Assembly (NCBI RefSeq): GCF_000482385.1
Contig: NZ_KI519394.1
Location: 43,972-107,971 of the forward strand
DNA from: Nocardia sp. CNY236
Lineage (GTDB): Bacteria; Actinomycetota; Actinomycetes; Mycobacteriales; Mycobacteriaceae
DNA: 64,000 nucleotides
Direction of reading: 5' to 3'
A program made the translations under genes and the position numbers. The notes under the pieces were generated by a model, which had not been told where the DNA came from, did no database searches, and was given only the letters and a program-made list of their open reading frames with translations. This document shows, one piece after another, positions 18,493-26,779 of the stretch; position 1 is the first letter of the stretch; every line of letters begins with the position of its first letter.

Positions 18493-19652
18493 CAGTCGAC
18501 GGATTGCAGCATCACCTCATAGGGCGTCAGGCGATTCTGACCTGCCGAGTCCACGCAGCGACTGACCCAGTACCGCACCACGGCGCGCACCACGTCGTGG
18601 GCGAGCGGCTTGTCGAACAGCTGACCGGAATCGGCTTGCCGGGAGAACCATTCGATACGTGAGGTCAATGCTCCACCCAGGGTGAGGACTTGGCCGGGGA
18701 GCGCCAATACGTCGCGGTCGGCGACAGCTCGCATGAGTTCGAGGCCAGCCGGACCGCCGGGCACCGAATGATTGTGCGCCAAAAGGAGTTTGGTGCCTGG
18801 TCGCAGATGGTCCAAGTCGACGTTCGTCAGCTCGTTGCCCCAGGTATTGGTCACGATCGCGCCGCCACGAAGCAGCGTCTCGGCGGTGTAGGTGCCGAAT
18901 TCGGTGGCCACCACCGGATAGCCGTCGATTGTTTCGGTTCCCTCTGGATAGGCGATGTCACCGACGGCCACATCCTGGAATCGCGCGTTGCGCAGGTAGT
19001 CGAAGAACTCCCCACCCATTGCGCCGAGCGAGCCGAGCAGAGTCAATGGTCCAGCGAAGTCGGGTTTGACTTGTTCGAAGGCGGCGATGACACCGGTTGT
19101 CGAATAGGATGATTTTCCGCCGCAACCGCCCACTCCCCGGCCGACGCCCAGGACGTGCGGTGTGTAGCGGTAGAGAACGTCGGCCAGGCCGGCAAAACGG
19201 CCGAAATCCGGCGTGAGTTTCACTCGACCGTCCAGACTGTTGAGAAGTTGGCCGATTCCTTCGAATACCGGTTCAATTGTCCCCGAGAATTTTGGGTGCG
19301 CCGGGTCGGCCAGAATTTCTGCGTCCTGCTCGGTGCGTGGCCGCATTACACACCGTCCGCCACCCACTCTGGCGGCGATAAATCCCGCAGGCAGTCGAGA
19401 TTCGAATGGCTCGAGAATTCCCTCTTCGACCGCGAGATTGATGAGTTTGTTCTTCAGCTGACTTTCGTCGATGGCGAGCCGAGCCAGAATTTGGACCGCG
19501 TCCTCGTCGCTGACATCGAAGGGAACCAGGCGGGTTCCGCCATATGAATAGTCGGTACCTTCCTGTCCATCCCAGGCGACCCAGGCATCAGCATGGGGCG
19601 TCTCCACTTTTCTCCAGGACACACCTGATTGCGATTGCATGTCATCCGACAT
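18492..19652 (-). CDS. Divergent Glu/Leu/Phe/Val dehydrogenase-like protein
   Basis: A 386-residue protein resembling the ELFV amino-acid dehydrogenases. YGGTRLVPFDVSDEDAVQI fits the family N-terminal domain, LTPDFG the catalytic Asp region, and LTLLGSLGAMGGEFFDYL a Rossmann-like glycine turn. Where true family members carry a substrate lysine in GGGK, this protein has VGGGRC, so activity may be altered or lost. The ATG at 19652 is chosen because GGTGGA precedes it by a few nt; a GTG at 19670 is an alternative. Base composition around the start is more AT-rich than the rest of the window. It heads a likely operon with a DMT exporter. Family assignment is tentative. Confidence 0.55.
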   Translation of the reverse strand: MSDDMQSQSGVSWRKVETPHADAWVAWDGQEGTDYSYGGTRLVPFDVSDEDAVQILARLAIDESQLKNKLINLAVEEGILEPFESRLPAGFIAARVGGGRCVMRPRTEQDAEILADPAHPKFSGTIEPVFEGIGQLLNSLDGRVKLTPDFGRFAGLADVLYRYTPHVLGVGRGVGGCGGKSSYSTTGVIAAFEQVKPDFAGPLTLLGSLGAMGGEFFDYLRNARFQDVAVGDIAYPEGTETIDGYPVVATEFGTYTAETLLRGGAIVTNTWGNELTNVDLDHLRPGTKLLLAHNHSVPGGPAGLELMRAVADRDVLALPGQVLTLGGALTSRIEWFSRQADSGQLFDKPLAHDVVRAVVRYWVSRCVDSAGQNRLTPYEVMLQSVD

Positions 19653-19691
19653 GAATTCCACCCTTTTCACCCCTTTTCGAGCGCAACAAAT

Positions 19692-19714
19692 TAGCCAGTT
19701 CTGAGAACTAGCTA
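19692..19714. promoter_or_regulatory. 23-bp palindrome, probable operator and promoter
   Basis: The arms TAGCCAGTTCT and AGAACTAGCTA flank a central G at 19703; 10 of 11 pairs match. On the minus strand an AT-rich AATATATAGCTAG sequence that could serve as a -10 region overlaps it, 40-70 nt before the ATG at 19652. A repressor bound here would block the promoter of the dehydrogenase-like/exporter operon. No regulator gene is adjacent. Confidence 0.6.
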
Positions 19715-19727
19715 TATATTTGCCACA

Positions 19728-19994
19728 TCAACTCGATGATTTCTCCTGCGCCAAAGACGCTACTCGGGACCGGAGACAGCAGTCGATATGACCGTGATCA
19801 CACTTCATAAAATCCGACAAATGCACCAATGCTGTGAATTCGCTATTGTCTACACTGCGTTCGATATCGAAACAGAATCCTCCGCCGGCATCGTGTCCAA
19901 TAGGTTGCTGCAATAATCTGAGAATCGACGCCGATGTGAGTCTCCGAAGGTTGCGCACGGCCGGTGATTCACGACGCAACGAGATCGGGTTCAC
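19728..19994 (-). CDS. Candidate small protein upstream of the dehydrogenase-like gene
   Basis: An open frame of up to 88 codons from a GTG at 19994 (VNPISLRRESPAV...) to a stop at 19728, on the same strand as the following operon. The C-terminal part has a clustered-cysteine segment, MKCDHGHIDCCLRSR. It resembles no family I recognise. Codon use is more AT-rich than in neighbours and no clear ribosome binding site is seen. It could be a small protein, a peptide precursor, or simply noncoding DNA. It lies after the thiG hairpin and before the 23-bp palindrome. Confidence 0.3.
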   Translation of the reverse strand: MNPISLRRESPAVRNLRRLTSASILRLLQQPIGHDAGGGFCFDIERSVDNSEFTALVHLSDFMKCDHGHIDCCLRSRVASLAQEKSSS

Positions 19995-20050
19995 CGCAGT
20001 GGGCGTGGCAACCGGGTAGCTCCACCGAGCGACGTCGCGTTCGTGAGTAG

Positions 20051-20091
20051 CCAGAAGAGCGCGGCCTGCGCAACGGGCCATGCTCTTCTGG
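20051..20091 (-). terminator. Hairpin downstream of thiG
   Basis: Perfect 10-bp arms CCAGAAGAGC (20051-20060) and GCTCTTCTGG (20082-20091) enclose 21 nt that can pair further through GGCC and GGCC. It lies about 100 nt past the thiG stop at 20188 and is a likely rho-independent-type stop for the thiOSG operon, without a T tract. Confidence 0.6.
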
Positions 20092-20187
20092 TGACCCGCT
20101 GTGCGGGCCGCGTGTTGCATCCGGTTTCGGCGCCAGCGCCCGACCGGTGCTGCCGAGACGACCGGTGAGCTGGGGCGTCGAGACGCG

Positions 20188-20982
20188 CTATCGTGCTGGA
20201 GACGAAGCGTGTGCCCAGAATCGCTTGGGGATGCGCCCGGCAAGGCGGGCCGCGTAGCCCGCGCGGACCCCGTCGGCCATAGCGGCGGCCATCAGGTCCG
20301 GACGATGCGCCCTGGTGACCGCGGTCGCCAGCAATACAGCCGAACAGCCCAGTTCCATCGCGAGCGCCGCATCGCTGGCCGTACCGATGCCCGCGTCCAA
20401 GATGACCGGTACGTTCGCCGCGGCGACGATCATTTCGATATTGTGTGGATTGCCGATTCCCAGCCCCGTGCCGATGGGCGCGCCGAGCGGCATGACCGCC
20501 GCGCAGCCGGCTTCCTCCAAGCGGCGCGCCAGGATCGGATCGTCATTCGTATAGGGCAGCACGACGAACCCGTCGTCGACGAGTCGCTCTGCGGCCGTGA
20601 GCAATTCGATGGGGTCGGGCAACAGAGTGCGCTCGTCGGCTATCACCTCGAGCTTCACCCAATTGGTGTCCAACGCCTCACGCGCCAGCTGCGCGGTCAG
20701 CACCGCGTCGGCCGCAGTGCGGCAGCCCGCGGTATTCGGTAGTGGCGCGATCCGCAATCGCTTCAGCAGGTCCAATACCCCCGTGCCACCCGCGGCATCG
20801 ATTCGACGCATGGCCACGGTGGTCAACTCGGTGCCGGAGGCAACCAATGCCTCCTGTAGTACCTCGAGGTTCTCCGCACCACCGGTGCCCATGATCAGGC
20901 GAGACCCGAACTCACGGTCGGCGATCCGCAACGGAGCCTCGACCAGCGCCCGCTGCGGAGGCGTGCCCCTATCGTCAGCCAC
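20188..20982 (-). CDS. thiG: Thiazole synthase ThiG
   Basis: A 264-residue TIM-barrel enzyme that makes the thiazole phosphate of thiamine from 1-deoxy-xylulose 5-phosphate, ThiS thiocarboxylate and dehydroglycine. The start shows FGSRLIMGTGG, the Schiff-base lysine is in TNWVKLEV at about residue 110, and later conserved segments are PLGAPIGTGLGI and VILDAGIGTASDAALAMELG. It overlaps thiS by 8 nt, and the order thiO-thiS-thiG is the usual actinobacterial operon. Length matches the family (about 255). Confidence 0.96.
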   Translation of the reverse strand: MADDRGTPPQRALVEAPLRIADREFGSRLIMGTGGAENLEVLQEALVASGTELTTVAMRRIDAAGGTGVLDLLKRLRIAPLPNTAGCRTAADAVLTAQLAREALDTNWVKLEVIADERTLLPDPIELLTAAERLVDDGFVVLPYTNDDPILARRLEEAGCAAVMPLGAPIGTGLGIGNPHNIEMIVAAANVPVILDAGIGTASDAALAMELGCSAVLLATAVTRAHRPDLMAAAMADGVRAGYAARLAGRIPKRFWAHASSPAR

Positions 20983-21193
20983 CCTGAACCGCCGTCAAAA
21001 CCTCGATCTGCCAGCCCCGCTCGACCGGCTCGGTCCACCGCGACTTGGGAAACACCGCACCATCCACCGCCAGCGCCACACCCTGGCAGGGCAGGCCGAG
21101 CCGCTCCAATAGCTCGTGCACGGTCAGCGGCGCCGCGAATTCGTGGTCCACGCCGTTGACCGTGACACCGATGGGAATGGATGACAGCGTCAT
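20975..21193 (-). CDS. thiS: Sulfur carrier protein ThiS
   Basis: A 72-residue ubiquitin-like carrier ending in Gly-Gly (LTAVQGG), the C-terminus that is activated to a thiocarboxylate and donates sulfur to ThiG. The VNG start (ITVTVNGVDHEF-like) and the LLERLGLPCQGVALAVDG segment are typical. Its ATG overlaps the thiO stop by 4 nt and its own stop overlaps the thiG start, so all three proteins are co-translated. Confidence 0.95.
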   Translation of the reverse strand: MTLSSIPIGVTVNGVDHEFAAPLTVHELLERLGLPCQGVALAVDGAVFPKSRWTEPVERGWQIEVLTAVQGG

Positions 21194-22263
21194 CGAATGT
21201 CTCCTGCTATCGTCGAAAAGCGTTGTGGATCAGCGACGTCCGCATCGGGCAGGGCCTTCCCCCCGAGTGCGCCCACCACCGCGTCCGCCGTGATCGGTAC
21301 GGTGAGCATGCCATTGCGGCCATGCCCGGTGGCCGCAACGATCCGATCGGTGAGCCGACCGATCACCGGTAGGTTGTCCGGGCTGCCCGGCCGGAATCCC
21401 GCACTCGCCTCGGTGAGCTCGTACTCTCCGATGCCGGGAAGCACCGTTTCCGCATCGGAGATCAGGTCACGAACCCCGGCGACGGTGACCGTGGCGTCGA
21501 AACCCGCCTCGTAGTGCGTGGCGCCGACGACGATCCCGTCGGGACGGGGCACCAGATACAGCGGCCTGCCATGCACCCGCGCCCGCACGACCCTTCGTGG
21601 CGCCGGCGCGACACCGGGCCGCTGTCGCAGGCGCAGGATCTCACCCTTGATCGGGCGGATCGGCAACTCCGGCCACAGCTTGGCCGACGCTGCTCCCGTG
21701 GCCAGCACGATCTGGTCGTGGTCCAGTTCGGTCAGCGAATGCACGGTCCGGGCACGCACCACGACGCCGGCCGCCTGTGCCGCACTGCGTAGCGCGACCA
21801 TCAACTTCCGGTTGTCGATCGCTGGCTCGGTGGGCGCGAACAGTGCCGCACGCACCGTGCGGGACAGCGTGGGTTCCAGCTCGCGAACCGCGGCGCGGTC
21901 CAACAGCCGCACCTGGTGGCCTCGTTCGGTGACCCAGTCGGCCACGGTATGCAGATCGGCGACGTCGGCCTGGTCCAGCGCGACGGTCATGGTCTGGTCG
22001 GCCACGAACACCCCGACCCCGGTCGCGGCTTCCAAGCGAGCGGCGAACCTCGGCCAGCGAGCCAACGATGCGGCGCCGAATGCCAGTACCCGGTCCTCAC
22101 CGGGCCAGCCTTCCGACAGCGGCGCGAGCATACCGCCGGCTATCCATGAGGCGCCGGCCGCGACCGCTGGGTCCAGCAGCGTCACCGACCAGCCGACTTC
22201 CGCAGCGTGCCAGGCCACGGCGAGTCCGATGACGCCGCCGCCGACGACGGCCAGAGTCCGCAT
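21190..22263 (-). CDS. thiO: Glycine oxidase ThiO
   Basis: A 357-residue FAD-dependent oxidase starting MRTLAVVGGGVIGLAVAW, a perfect dinucleotide-binding turn (GGGVIG). It oxidises glycine to the dehydroglycine needed for the thiazole ring. The C-terminal region has FRPGSPDNLPVIG and ATGHGRNGMLTVPITA, the FAD-binding end of the DAO family. The start at 22263 is preferred because earlier residues have no match. The 57-nt divergent gap to thiE holds no room for a TPP riboswitch, so regulation must differ from riboswitch-controlled thi genes. Confidence 0.95.
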   Translation of the reverse strand: MRTLAVVGGGVIGLAVAWHAAEVGWSVTLLDPAVAAGASWIAGGMLAPLSEGWPGEDRVLAFGAASLARWPRFAARLEAATGVGVFVADQTMTVALDQADVADLHTVADWVTERGHQVRLLDRAAVRELEPTLSRTVRAALFAPTEPAIDNRKLMVALRSAAQAAGVVVRARTVHSLTELDHDQIVLATGAASAKLWPELPIRPIKGEILRLRQRPGVAPAPRRVVRARVHGRPLYLVPRPDGIVVGATHYEAGFDATVTVAGVRDLISDAETVLPGIGEYELTEASAGFRPGSPDNLPVIGRLTDRIVAATGHGRNGMLTVPITADAVVGALGGKALPDADVADPQRFSTIAGDIR

Positions 22264-22320
22264 TCGCTCCACCTGCCTCCTGTTTCGCATCTCCACGGTA
22301 GCGCGGCTACGGTCGAACGC

Positions 22321-23019
22321 GTGCAACCCTCCCATCCGAATCGACCGGTCTCGCCCCGGGAGCGCCTGGCCTCCGCGCGGCTGTACCTGTGCACCGATGC
22401 CCGCCGGGACACCGGCGATCTAGCCGCATTCGCCGAGGCGGCGTTCGCCGGCGGTGTGGACATCATCCAGCTCCGAGACAAAGGGTCCATCGGCGAGGCA
22501 AAATTCGGCCCGCTGGAGGCCAAGGCGGAACTCGGCGCGTTGGCCGAGCTGAAAGCGGCCGCGCACCGCCACCAGACACTGGTCGCGGTGAACGACCGCG
22601 CGGATATCGCGCTGGCGGCGGGCGCGGACGTCCTGCATCTCGGCCAGGCCGACATTCCTCCCTGGTACGCACGCCGAATTCTCGGACCCGATGTGGTGAT
22701 CGGACGGTCCACGCACAATCGTGCCCAAGCCGGCCTGGCCGTAATCGACGACCACATCGACTACTTCTCCACCGGCCCGGTGTGGGCGACGCCGACCAAA
22801 CCCGGACGCCAGCCGGCCGGCCTCGACCTCGTCCGTTCGACCGCGGATGCCCATCCGACCCGGCCCTGGTTCGCGATCGGCGGAGTCGACGCGCACAATC
22901 TGCCAGAGGTCTTGCAGGCCGGAGCGACCCGTATCGTCGTGGTGCGCGCGATCACCGAGGCCAGCGATCCGGAAGCGGCGGCACGAGAACTGAAATCCGC
23001 TTTGCTCGCGAATATCTAG
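22321..23019 (+). CDS. thiE: Thiamine-phosphate synthase ThiE
   Basis: A 232-residue TIM-barrel enzyme joining the thiazole and pyrimidine halves of thiamine. Conserved pieces are YLCTD near residue 22, DIIQLRDKG at about 45-53, AVNDRADIALAAGADVLHLGQ, GRSTHN, FSTGPVWATPTK and WFAIGGV. The GTG at 22321 begins directly after an actinobacterial -10-like TACGGT region, consistent with a leaderless message. It is divergent from thiO and convergent with the NUDIX gene, 10 nt away. Confidence 0.95.
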   Translation: MQPSHPNRPVSPRERLASARLYLCTDARRDTGDLAAFAEAAFAGGVDIIQLRDKGSIGEAKFGPLEAKAELGALAELKAAAHRHQTLVAVNDRADIALAAGADVLHLGQADIPPWYARRILGPDVVIGRSTHNRAQAGLAVIDDHIDYFSTGPVWATPTKPGRQPAGLDLVRSTADAHPTRPWFAIGGVDAHNLPEVLQAGATRIVVVRAITEASDPEAAARELKSALLANI

Positions 23020-23029
23020 AGCGCCGAGG

Positions 23030-23719
23030 TCAGGACAGGACTTGCTGCCTGGTGAACGAGAACCCGGCCTGTCCACCCGCCATGGATCGGACACCGCACC
23101 CATCCACGATGTCGACCTCGTCGACGATCTCGACGTGGTCGCCCGGTCCATCCGGATTCGAATGCAGCCAAACGAATCCGAGTTCGCCGAGGTCGAGGGT
23201 GCGCGGCAAGACCGCGGCTACTGCATCGCCATCGGCGATCTCGGCGAGCAGGACCCGACCGGGCGCAGCGCGCAACACCGGCCACGACGCCGCGAAACCC
23301 GGGTGCAGCGCGCGCATGTCGACCTCGCACTCCGGAACCCAGACCAGATCCGTGCTCTCCAGATTGCCGCGGGTCGGCAGTGTCGTCATCGCGTCGGCGA
23401 CCACGGTGGTGTAGGTCCAACCACTGCGCGCGGACGCGGTCGTTCGCTGGCTGCGCACCCGCACTTCGGCAGGGTCGATACCAGCCTCCTCCCATGCTTC
23501 GCGCACCGCGGCATGCACCGGCGTTTCGTGACTGTCGAGCGCTCCGCCAGGCAATGCCCAGGTCCCGCCTTGATGGCTCCAGGGCGCTCGGTGTTGCAGC
23601 AACACTGCCGAACCGCCGCCCGCTCGGGGGGCGCGCAACAACAGTCCGGCGGCGCCGTAGCGACCCCAGTGCCGCGACCCGTCAGGGCTTTGTCGCCAGC
23701 CGTCGCCGTCACCACGCAT
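23030..23719 (-). CDS. NUDIX hydrolase (MutT3-like)
   Basis: A 229-residue NUDIX protein. The Nudix box is fully present, from GGALDSHETP through AAVREAWEEAGI at about residues 58-80. In M. tuberculosis the gene next to thiE is mutT3 (Rv0413), and the position, orientation and length fit. MutT3-type enzymes hydrolyse oxidised nucleotides such as 8-oxo-dGTP/GDP. Convergent with thiE and divergent from glnX. Substrate specificity cannot be read from the sequence. Confidence 0.9.
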   Translation of the reverse strand: MRGDGDGWRQSPDGSRHWGRYGAAGLLLRAPRAGGGSAVLLQHRAPWSHQGGTWALPGGALDSHETPVHAAVREAWEEAGIDPAEVRVRSQRTTASARSGWTYTTVVADAMTTLPTRGNLESTDLVWVPECEVDMRALHPGFAASWPVLRAAPGRVLLAEIADGDAVAAVLPRTLDLGELGFVWLHSNPDGPGDHVEIVDEVDIVDGCGVRSMAGGQAGFSFTRQQVLS

Positions 23720-23898
23720 GTCGTAACCATCCTCGTCTCGCCGCGACGCCGCCCCGCCCCGCTACTCTCAATCGAGACAGTTCATCCGCCACAGCGCATA
23801 CAACCACAATAAACTCCGCGTCGATACGCATGGAGCAGTCGGGGGACCTGGTAGGGCCGTTGGAGCACACATCGAACTGTCCGGATCGGGAGGTGGAC

Positions 23899-25281
23899 AT
23901 GGCCGATGTCGAGGCGAAGCCAGCAGCATCACAGCTATTGTTCGCACCCGCGGTGGCCGGTCACGGTGATCCCGACGGAGCGGGTGTCAGGGCGGTCGAT
24001 CGAAGCCTCGGGACTACGCGACTGCGGTCGCTGGCCACCTCGTCACCCGTGCGGCTGATCGCGGTGGGCCTGCTGTTGATGAGCCTGTGCCTGGCCACGG
24101 GCGCGGTGACTGCGACGACCGTCGGTGATCGGCAACACGGTCTGCGGGTATTGCTGCACAACACCGAGCCGGACGCACACTCCGCACACCGTCTCTACAC
24201 CGCACTGTCGATCGCCGACGCCGCCGCCAGTACGGCATTCATCGCCGGCGGGCTGGAACCGCAAGCAGTGCGTGATCGCTATACCCAAGCCCTCGGCGAA
24301 GCTGCCGCCGAGCTGGTGACGACATCGAACCCTGCCATCGCGCCGAACCCCGTACACGATCCGGATGCCCGACTACGTACCGCTATGGTGACCGGGCTTC
24401 CGGTGTACGCGGGTCTGGTGGAGACCGCGCGGACGAACAATCGCAGTGGGTACCCCGTCGGGGCAGCGTATTTGAGCGAAGCCTCCCACTACATGCAGAC
24501 CACGCTGCTGCCCATGGCCGAAGAACTGCAGAATCTGCGTGCCGCGAGAGTAGCCGACGCGCAACACGACCACGTACGCCCACCCTGGCTCGCCATCGCC
24601 CTGTCGGTCCTGGCGCTCGGCGCATTGGCGGGAGCACAGCGGCAACTGGCCCGGCGGTGGCGACGGGTGTTCAATCCAGGGCTCGTATTCGCATCGGCGA
24701 CCATGTTGATTCTGTTGGCATGGACGGTATCGGCGGGAACGATGTCTGCCGCGGCGATGAGCGAGGCGCGCGACGAGGGCGTGGTTCCCACAGCCCTCCT
24801 GACCGAAAGCCGCATTCTGGCGCAGCGGGCGCGAGCCGCGGAGACATTGAAGCTGGTGCGCCGAGACGCCACCGGCGACTACGACCGCACCTACGATGCG
24901 GATGTCGAGCGGCTGGCCGAGCTGATCGGCACCTACCCCGCTTCCGCGCCCGCCGGAGGCGAGGTCCGCACCGCCGTTGCCGCGCTACACCATTGGCAGC
25001 TGGCCCATCGACGCATGAACGACGCGCTGGCCGTGGGCGATGTCAACACCGCGGCGGCGGTAGCGACCGGCCCTGGCGCCACCGACGCCGCGGTGCACGT
25101 GGACGCGCTGGACCGTGCGCTGGAGCGGGGTATCGCACAGACACGGGACACCGTGCGCGACACGATTTCCCAGGCGGCTCGTGCGCTGAACTTCCTCGAA
25201 ACCGCGGCGCTGGTGCTCGCCGTGGTCGCGGCAGGCTCGATCGGACTCGGCATCTGGCCGCGGCTTCGGGAGTACCGATGA
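23899..25281 (+). CDS. glnX: Membrane sensor protein GlnX
   Basis: A 460-residue membrane protein starting at 23899, where GGAGG sits 5 nt before the ATG; an upstream ATG at 23830 is in frame but has no such site. Four hydrophobic helices are visible: about 48-72, 232-252, 262-283 and the extreme C-terminus 430-452, with large extracytoplasmic helical regions between. The glnX-glnH pair occurs in Mycobacterium and Corynebacterium just before pknG; GlnX is thought to carry the amino-acid signal from GlnH across the membrane to protein kinase G. The glnH start overlaps its stop (ATGA). No pknG follows here. Confidence 0.88.
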   Translation: MADVEAKPAASQLLFAPAVAGHGDPDGAGVRAVDRSLGTTRLRSLATSSPVRLIAVGLLLMSLCLATGAVTATTVGDRQHGLRVLLHNTEPDAHSAHRLYTALSIADAAASTAFIAGGLEPQAVRDRYTQALGEAAAELVTTSNPAIAPNPVHDPDARLRTAMVTGLPVYAGLVETARTNNRSGYPVGAAYLSEASHYMQTTLLPMAEELQNLRAARVADAQHDHVRPPWLAIALSVLALGALAGAQRQLARRWRRVFNPGLVFASATMLILLAWTVSAGTMSAAAMSEARDEGVVPTALLTESRILAQRARAAETLKLVRRDATGDYDRTYDADVERLAELIGTYPASAPAGGEVRTAVAALHHWQLAHRRMNDALAVGDVNTAAAVATGPGATDAAVHVDALDRALERGIAQTRDTVRDTISQAARALNFLETAALVLAVVAAGSIGLGIWPRLREYR

Positions 25282-26261
25282 AAGCCGATCCCAGCAGGAT
25301 GGTGCTGGTCTTCCTCCTCGTCGTAGCGTTCGTGGGCGGCTGCGGGAGTGATCCGGTCGCACCGCCACCGACCGCGACCCCCGCGTACACCAACCCGCCG
25401 TTGCCCGCCAAAGCCGTTCTCGCGCCCACCGATTCGTCGAGCGCGCCGCCCAGCCCACGGCAGTGCGGCGACCCCACGGCCAGCTTGCGACCCACCGGTG
25501 CGGGCGCCGGTGCTCGCGGCTCGACGATCGATGCGATCCGGGCTCGGGGCAGGCTGCGTGTGGGCTTGGATACCGGCACCAACTTGTTCAGCTTCCGCGA
25601 TCCGGTCTCCGGCGCCATCGTCGGATTCGACGCCGATATCGCACGAGAGGTGGCCTACGACCTGCTCGGTGACCGAGATCTGATCGAGTTCCGCAGCCTC
25701 GGCTCGGCCGACCGCGAGGATGCGCTGCTCGACAACGCCGTGGACCTGGTTGCGAAGACGATGACGATCACGTGTGAGCGACGCGAGAAGGTCACCTTCT
25801 CCACGGTGTACTTCCTGGCCGGCCAGCGAGTCCTTGCGGTGAAGGGCTCGGGTATCACCGGCTTGTCCGACTTGGCGGACAAACGTGTCTGTGTCGTGCG
25901 AGGTACCACATCACTGGATCACATCCGCCGCCAACAGCCCGAGGCAACCGTGCTCACGGTTCCCACCTGGGCCGACTGCCTGGTCGTCCTGCAGCAACGC
26001 CATGTCGATGCGGTCACCACCGACGACGCCATCCTCGCCGGGCTGGCCACGCAGGATCCGTACACCGAATTGGTCGGAGACAGCATAAGTCTGGAGCCGT
26101 ATGGCCTCGGTATTCCCCAGGGGCACGACGACCTCGTCCGCTTCGTCAACGGCACGCTGGAGCGGATCCGACACGATGGCACCTGGAGTCGCCTCTACGA
26201 GCGATACCTCACCGTGCTCGGCCCCGCTCCTGCTCCGCCTACCCCTGCCTATCGGGATTGA
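25278..26261 (+). CDS. glnH: Amino-acid-binding lipoprotein GlnH
   Basis: A 327-residue solute-binding protein with a lipoprotein signal: hydrophobic residues 9-19, then the lipobox VGGC with Cys22. The mature domain is a periplasmic binding fold (LRVGLDTGTNLFSFRDPVSGAIVGFDADI, then EKVTFSTVYFLAGQRVL). The length equals that of mycobacterial GlnH (328), which binds aspartate and glutamate and signals with GlnX to PknG. ATGA overlap with glnX. There are no ABC permease genes nearby, which supports a sensing role. In this genome its usual partner kinase gene is missing from the locus. Confidence 0.92.
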   Translation: MKADPSRMVLVFLLVVAFVGGCGSDPVAPPPTATPAYTNPPLPAKAVLAPTDSSSAPPSPRQCGDPTASLRPTGAGAGARGSTIDAIRARGRLRVGLDTGTNLFSFRDPVSGAIVGFDADIAREVAYDLLGDRDLIEFRSLGSADREDALLDNAVDLVAKTMTITCERREKVTFSTVYFLAGQRVLAVKGSGITGLSDLADKRVCVVRGTTSLDHIRRQQPEATVLTVPTWADCLVVLQQRHVDAVTTDDAILAGLATQDPYTELVGDSISLEPYGLGIPQGHDDLVRFVNGTLERIRHDGTWSRLYERYLTVLGPAPAPPTPAYRD

Positions 26262-26287
26262 GCGGCGCCGGGCACTGCGCGGACCAC

Positions 26288-26698
26288 TCAGTCGAGGACG
26301 GCGGTGGCCTCGACCTCGACGAGCACGTCCGGCTCGAACAGTTGATCGACACCGATCAGCGATGCCGGTGGCATCGGCTGCGCAATCCCGAGTTCCTGGC
26401 TGGCCCGCTCGATCCCGGCCATGAAGTCCCCCATCTTCTCCGCACTCCACGCAGTCACGAAGAACCGCAGGTGCACCACGTCCGAGAACGTCGCACCGGC
26501 ACCGGCCAAACCACGCGCCGTATTCCGCAGAGCCTGCACGACCTGACCGGCCAAATCACCCGTGGCCACCGGATTGCCCTGCTGGTCCCGCGCGATCTGA
26601 CCGGCCAGATACACCTGACGACTACCGGTGCCGATCGAAACATGGTGGTAGGGCACAGGCGCGAGCATGCCTTCGGGGCTGAGCAACTGCACGGTCAT
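26288..26698 (-). CDS. RidA-family protein
   Basis: A 136-residue RidA/YjgF/UK114 protein starting at 26698 (MTVQLLSPEGML), with AGGA 6 nt before the ATG. Family segments are YLAGQIARDQQGNPV, QVVQALRNTARGLAGAGATFSDVVHLRFFVT and the C-terminal EPDVLVEVEATAV. RidA proteins deaminate reactive enamine/imine intermediates; related members have other roles. It is divergent from the HxlR regulator, with an operator-like palindrome in between, so HxlR probably controls it. A truncated second copy lies at 27689-27936. Confidence 0.92.
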   Translation of the reverse strand: MTVQLLSPEGMLAPVPYHHVSIGTGSRQVYLAGQIARDQQGNPVATGDLAGQVVQALRNTARGLAGAGATFSDVVHLRFFVTAWSAEKMGDFMAGIERASQELGIAQPMPPASLIGVDQLFEPDVLVEVEATAVLD

Positions 26699-26725
26699 CA
26701 GGAGTCCTTTCATCGACCAACAAGT

Positions 26726-26744
26726 AGGTATCAAATACATACCT
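26726..26744. promoter_or_regulatory. AGGTAT-n7-ATACCT palindrome, probable HxlR operator
   Basis: Perfect 6-bp arms AGGTAT (26726-26731) and ATACCT (26739-26744) lie between the divergent ridA and hxlR genes. A further half site, CTAGGTAT, lies just before the hxlR ATG. The same palindrome is conserved at 27964-27982 in the decayed copy. HxlR proteins bind such short dyads; the pairing with this regulator is inferred from position. Confidence 0.65.
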
Positions 26745-26779
26745 GGTAGCCGAAAGGAACTTCAACTATACTAGGTATC

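Larger units (their letters stand above)
19653..20187. other. Intergenic stretch between thiG and the dehydrogenase-like operon
   Basis: These 535 nt contain a hairpin after thiG (20051-20091), a doubtful small reading frame (19728-19994), and an AT-rich promoter-like segment with a 23-bp palindrome (19692-19714). The part from 19650 to about 19960 is clearly less GC-rich than its surroundings, which suggests foreign or regulatory DNA. Confidence 0.6.

Noticed and set aside
22264..22320. Possible TPP riboswitch between thiO and thiE
   Set aside because: Only 57 nt are available, too short for the element, and no conserved thi-box sequence is visible.
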